A stretch of DNA of 64,000 bases from Psychrobacter sp. 4Dc (GTDB taxonomy: Bacteria > Pseudomonadota > Gammaproteobacteria > Pseudomonadales > Moraxellaceae): positions 56,667 to 120,666 of the forward strand of contig NZ_PJAT01000112.1 in NCBI RefSeq assembly GCF_002836715.1. Reading direction: 5' to 3'. Of this stretch, positions 61,185 through 64,000 are shown piece after piece (within the stretch, counting starts at the first letter, position 1; every line of letters begins with the position of its first letter). The translations under genes were made by a program, and so were the position numbers. The notes under the pieces were generated by a model that ran no database searches, was not told the DNA's origin, and was given only the letters and a program-made list of their open reading frames with translations.

Positions 61185-63275
61185 TTACTGCGCTTCCGTT
61201 TTTAGTGGCTTATCCAAAGGCACATTATACAATCGTAATGCTTCTTTCATCACATTATGGAAGACAGGGGCGACCGTTAGACCAGCATAAATCTGACCGC
61301 GCGGGTCTTCGATAAGCATTACGCCTACCAGCTTTGGATTGGATGCAGGTGCCATGCCAGCAAAGACGTTACGATACTGATCCGTATAATAACCACCATC
61401 TGGATTGATGCGGCGTGACGTACCTGTCTTACCTGCCACGCGATATCCGTCAATGGCAGCAGCTTTTGCCGTACCACCAGGTTCAGTCACGCTCTCAAGC
61501 ATCTGTACAATCGACATTGCCTGCTCATGCGCCATAATACGTTTGCTTGGCTGTGATTTGTCATCTTTAATTAAAGTTAATGGATGCATGACCCCACCTG
61601 CTGCTAGGGCTGAATACGCCTGTGCAACCTGTGCCAATGTCACTTGTAGACCATAACCATAACTGACCGTCGCGCGGCGCGAGGTTTCTTTTTCTTTTGG
61701 CGTGACGATCAAACCGCTGCCCTCACCTGGGAACTGCAAAGGTGTTTTTGAGCCAAAGCCAAACTGTCGTTGCATATTACTAATAGCATCGGCTGGCAGT
61801 GATAGCGCAATCTTGGTCGAAGCAACGTTACTAGATTTCTGTAGTAGCGTGGCCATGTTAATCATGCCCAAATTATTATGATCTCGAATGGTATAGCCAC
61901 GTACGCGAATCGAACCGGGATTGGTATCAATCAAGGTCGTTGGCGTATATTTACCCGAGTCTAGCGCTGCCGCCACGGTAAACGGTTTCATCACCGAACC
62001 TGGTTCAAACACATCTAACAGTGCGCGGTTACGCTGATTTTCACCCGTCATCTCGTTAAGGTTATTCGAGTTAAACGACGGCCATGTTGATAGTGCTAAT
62101 ACTTCACCAGTTTGTACGTCAACGATCATACCCGTTGACCAGCGGGCTTTTTGCAAACGCCCAGCTTTTTCTAGCTCTTTATATAGCAAATACTGCAAGC
62201 GCGAATCAATCGTTAATGCCACATCTTTGCCAGGTACTTCTGGCTCGATCTGTTTGATTTCTTTTAGGCTGTTTTGTTTGGCGTCTTTTAGAACCAGTAC
62301 TTTTCCGTCATCACCTGCCAAATCTTTTTCATACTGACGCTCAATACCAGCACGGCCTTCGTAGCCGCCTTCGGGATCCTTGGCGTTTTGACCCATAAAA
62401 CCTAGCAGCTGTGCATTAGACTGTGGCTGCGGGTAATAACGCTGAAAGAAATTCTTTTCGTAGACGCCTGGGAAATCAAGTGAGCTGACGCTTTGGGCAA
62501 TCTCAGGTGTGACCTTATTAAGCAATGGCAAATAGTGCGATCCTGCGCCAGATGGCAAAGCAGCTTTTACCGCTTTCTCATCGGTCACATCGATACTGTC
62601 ATCAATAGCCGTGACTTTTTTCAACTCATCGACCGAGATATTGGCAGCAGCGGCTAGCTTTGTCAGGTCCATATTATCTAGACGCTTTTGCATACGCGCC
62701 TGTAATTGGGGACTGCTAGGGTTGGTGATGATAATGCGCTTTAGCTCGTAATATTCACGCGAATAATCATGCGGACTAAACGAAACCGTCGCGAGCGGCG
62801 CGCTGACCGCAAGCGGTAGATTATTACGATCGGTAATCATACCGCGATAAGATTTTTGGGTGCGCTCACTGGTAATGAGCTCATTACCTTTGTCTTGATA
62901 AAACTGTGCATTAGCAACCTGAATATAATAAGCGCGGCTAATGAGTAGCGCTAATATGACCAGCGCTAGACCCCAGACCATACGAAAACGGTTCTTGTCT
63001 TGTTCGAAACCACCGAGAGCAGAAGCACCTGACGCTTTGCTCGAAAAAACCATTTTACTTTTGCGATTTTTTACACTGGTATAAGCGCCTTGGGTATCGC
63101 TTTTTTTGATGCGACCAAACAATTTGGCCTTACGATTACTTGCAGCTTTATCGGGCTTGCTACTCGTTTGACCAGATTTAGCAGCACTGGCTCGGCGTAG
63201 AGGTTTGGTTACCTTACCGCTGGCTGGTTTTTTGCTAGTGTTCTTTGCGGTGGATTTAGGCTTTTTCTCACTCAT
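61185..63275 (-). CDS. ftsI: septal transpeptidase FtsI (PBP3)
   Basis: FtsI cross-links septal peptidoglycan and works with FtsW. The 696 residues have a Lys/Ser-rich cytoplasmic tail of about 90, one membrane helix (about 98-118), the dimerisation domain and the transpeptidase domain with EPGSVMKPF (active-site Ser and Lys), LLQKSSNVAS (SxN) and VAGKTGTSRR (KTG). The cytoplasmic tail is much longer than in E. coli. Its start overlaps the ftsL stop by four bases (ATGA), so translation is coupled. Confidence 0.95.
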   Translation of the reverse strand: MSEKKPKSTAKNTSKKPASGKVTKPLRRASAAKSGQTSSKPDKAASNRKAKLFGRIKKSDTQGAYTSVKNRKSKMVFSSKASGASALGGFEQDKNRFRMVWGLALVILALLISRAYYIQVANAQFYQDKGNELITSERTQKSYRGMITDRNNLPLAVSAPLATVSFSPHDYSREYYELKRIIITNPSSPQLQARMQKRLDNMDLTKLAAAANISVDELKKVTAIDDSIDVTDEKAVKAALPSGAGSHYLPLLNKVTPEIAQSVSSLDFPGVYEKNFFQRYYPQPQSNAQLLGFMGQNAKDPEGGYEGRAGIERQYEKDLAGDDGKVLVLKDAKQNSLKEIKQIEPEVPGKDVALTIDSRLQYLLYKELEKAGRLQKARWSTGMIVDVQTGEVLALSTWPSFNSNNLNEMTGENQRNRALLDVFEPGSVMKPFTVAAALDSGKYTPTTLIDTNPGSIRVRGYTIRDHNNLGMINMATLLQKSSNVASTKIALSLPADAISNMQRQFGFGSKTPLQFPGEGSGLIVTPKEKETSRRATVSYGYGLQVTLAQVAQAYSALAAGGVMHPLTLIKDDKSQPSKRIMAHEQAMSIVQMLESVTEPGGTAKAAAIDGYRVAGKTGTSRRINPDGGYYTDQYRNVFAGMAPASNPKLVGVMLIEDPRGQIYAGLTVAPVFHNVMKEALRLYNVPLDKPLKTEAQ

Positions 63276-63754
63276 TGTCCTGCCTCCGTCGCTGGTTCTT
63301 CAGGAGAGATGTCGGTAGAGGCACGTGGCCCAATAACGTCATTCAAATCTTCCTCTGAGTCTTCCGTAACCACTGGCACCAATGCAGTAGCGACACCAGG
63401 CTGGATAATCAGCTTATCCTTTAATGTTGGCGAATACATACCCAATTCAGCAACCGCTCGACTGGCAATCTGCGGTGTGGCGCTAAAGGTTTGCTGCTCA
63501 ATCAATAGACGTTGATGCTCTACTTGTAGCTTACGTTCTTGTTTTTTCATGTCTTGCAAAGTTTTGTAGTCCTGATGATATTGCTGAACTTCTTCGGCAG
63601 TTTTGATACCACTCCATACAATCGTGGCTGCCAATAACAGTAGCACGACCACATAAATGCTCACCACATTAAACCGGCGCACGAACAGCTCGCCGACATC
63701 GGTATTATAAGGTGTAGCAGTGCGGCGATTCGCAGGTTTGTCAGATATTGCCAT
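63272..63754 (-). CDS. ftsL: cell division protein FtsL
   Basis: FtsL bridges FtsQ, FtsB and FtsI at the septum. The 160 residues have a short cytoplasmic part, one membrane helix (about 33-50, IYVVVLLLLAATIVWSGI), a coiled coil (about 55-100, KTLQDMKKQERKLQVEHQRL) and an acidic C-terminal tail. The last 40 residues are longer than in E. coli FtsL (121). The position just before ftsI confirms the call. Confidence 0.88.
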   Translation of the reverse strand: MAISDKPANRRTATPYNTDVGELFVRRFNVVSIYVVVLLLLAATIVWSGIKTAEEVQQYHQDYKTLQDMKKQERKLQVEHQRLLIEQQTFSATPQIASRAVAELGMYSPTLKDKLIIQPGVATALVPVVTEDSEEDLNDVIGPRASTDISPEEPATEAGQ

Positions 63755-64000
63755 GACGATCTCAAAAAGGTGAACGTAAACGGTAGAGTAGATAACGGAT
63801 TGCGAAAGATGAACGTGTCATTATTCGGTCATACCATCGATAAATATAAAACCAAAGACACTTATAAATGTACAAACTAAACTTAAAAAAACGAATGTAA
63901 AAAACATATCCAATAGCTAATATATTTAGGAGCCATAAGTCATCACAACTCATGGCTATCAATATGCCATACCACAACCAAACACATTGTATGGCTATAC
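63755..64000. other. region upstream of ftsL, no gene recognised
   Basis: In most gammaproteobacteria rsmH (mraW) lies directly upstream of ftsL. None is seen in these 246 bases. A short AT-rich frame at 63762-63977 is not gene-like. AGCCATAAGT (63931-63940) and ACTCATGGCT (63948-63957) form a 10-base dyad with one mismatch and no T run. Confidence 0.4.

Noticed and set aside
63762..63977. 71-residue open frame upstream of ftsL as a possible gene or rsmH remnant
   Set aside because: It is AT-rich with Tyr, Phe and Leu runs, lacks a ribosome binding site and has no RsmH motif.

Overview
The window looks like a chromosomal segment of a Moraxellaceae gammaproteobacterium, most likely Psychrobacter. 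This is inferred from gene content and protein style: an OmpR-family regulator and kinase of the RstAB/BfmRS type, lgt-thyA-folA, dksA-gluQ, a split division/cell-wall cluster, moderate AT content and AT-rich intergenic DNA. No sequence search was run. Almost everything is core chromosome. There is no prophage, CRISPR array or intact insertion sequence; one short MITE-like element and one decaying duplicated gene are the main signs of flux.

Layout. 1-4.1 kb: an OsmC-family protein cut by the left edge, the RNA pyrophosphohydrolase rppH, an NRDE protein and an exported DUF4139 protein. 4.3-10.6 kb: the urea ABC transporter urtABCDE, preceded by a sigma-54-type promoter and NtrC-like half-sites. 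10.9-13.5 kb: lgt, thyA, folA. 13.6-18.2 kb: uvrC, a DUF3360-like membrane protein and a hotdog-fold protein. 18.4-20.9 kb: the rpsP-rimM-trmD-rplS ribosomal operon. 21-26 kb: an EnvZ-like kinase without an adjacent regulator, a 59-residue membrane peptide, and an RstB/BfmS-like kinase with its response regulator. 26.6-34.8 kb: the complete F1Fo ATP synthase operon (atpBEFHAGDC) with atpI set apart. 35-38.5 kb: the zinc uptake locus, znuA divergent from zur-znuC-znuB, with a Zur-box-like palindrome between them. 38.9-41.9 kb: a CpdA-like phosphodiesterase, dksA and gluQ. 42-44.9 kb: ftsW and murD. 45.6-50.3 kb: a SulP transporter with a tandem-Usp protein, then P-II (glnK) and amtB behind a second sigma-54-type promoter. 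50.5-56.6 kb is the accessory stretch: a DUF2147 protein, an acidic small protein, two paralogous secreted nucleases (the second decayed), tRNA-Ser(GGA), an unrecognised lipoprotein, an Asr-like basic protein and rlmA. 56.7-63.8 kb: mraY, murF, murE, ftsI and ftsL.

How it fits together. Two nitrogen loci, urtABCDE and glnK-amtB, share near-identical sigma-54-like promoters with the same unusual -12 element, which suggests a common nitrogen-limitation regulon. Zinc genes are arranged for autoregulation by Zur. The envelope and division genes lie in two blocks (ftsL-ftsI-murE-murF-mraY and murD-ftsW), so the classical dcw cluster is broken up.

I did not find a clearly new multi-gene system. 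The best leads are the nuclease pair, one copy of which has lost its catalytic His and is frameshifted by a 4-base tandem duplication; the matched sigma-54 promoters with candidate NtrC half-sites; the long inverted repeat beside the Zur box together with an insertion in Zur; and the hairpin inside the ATP synthase operon.
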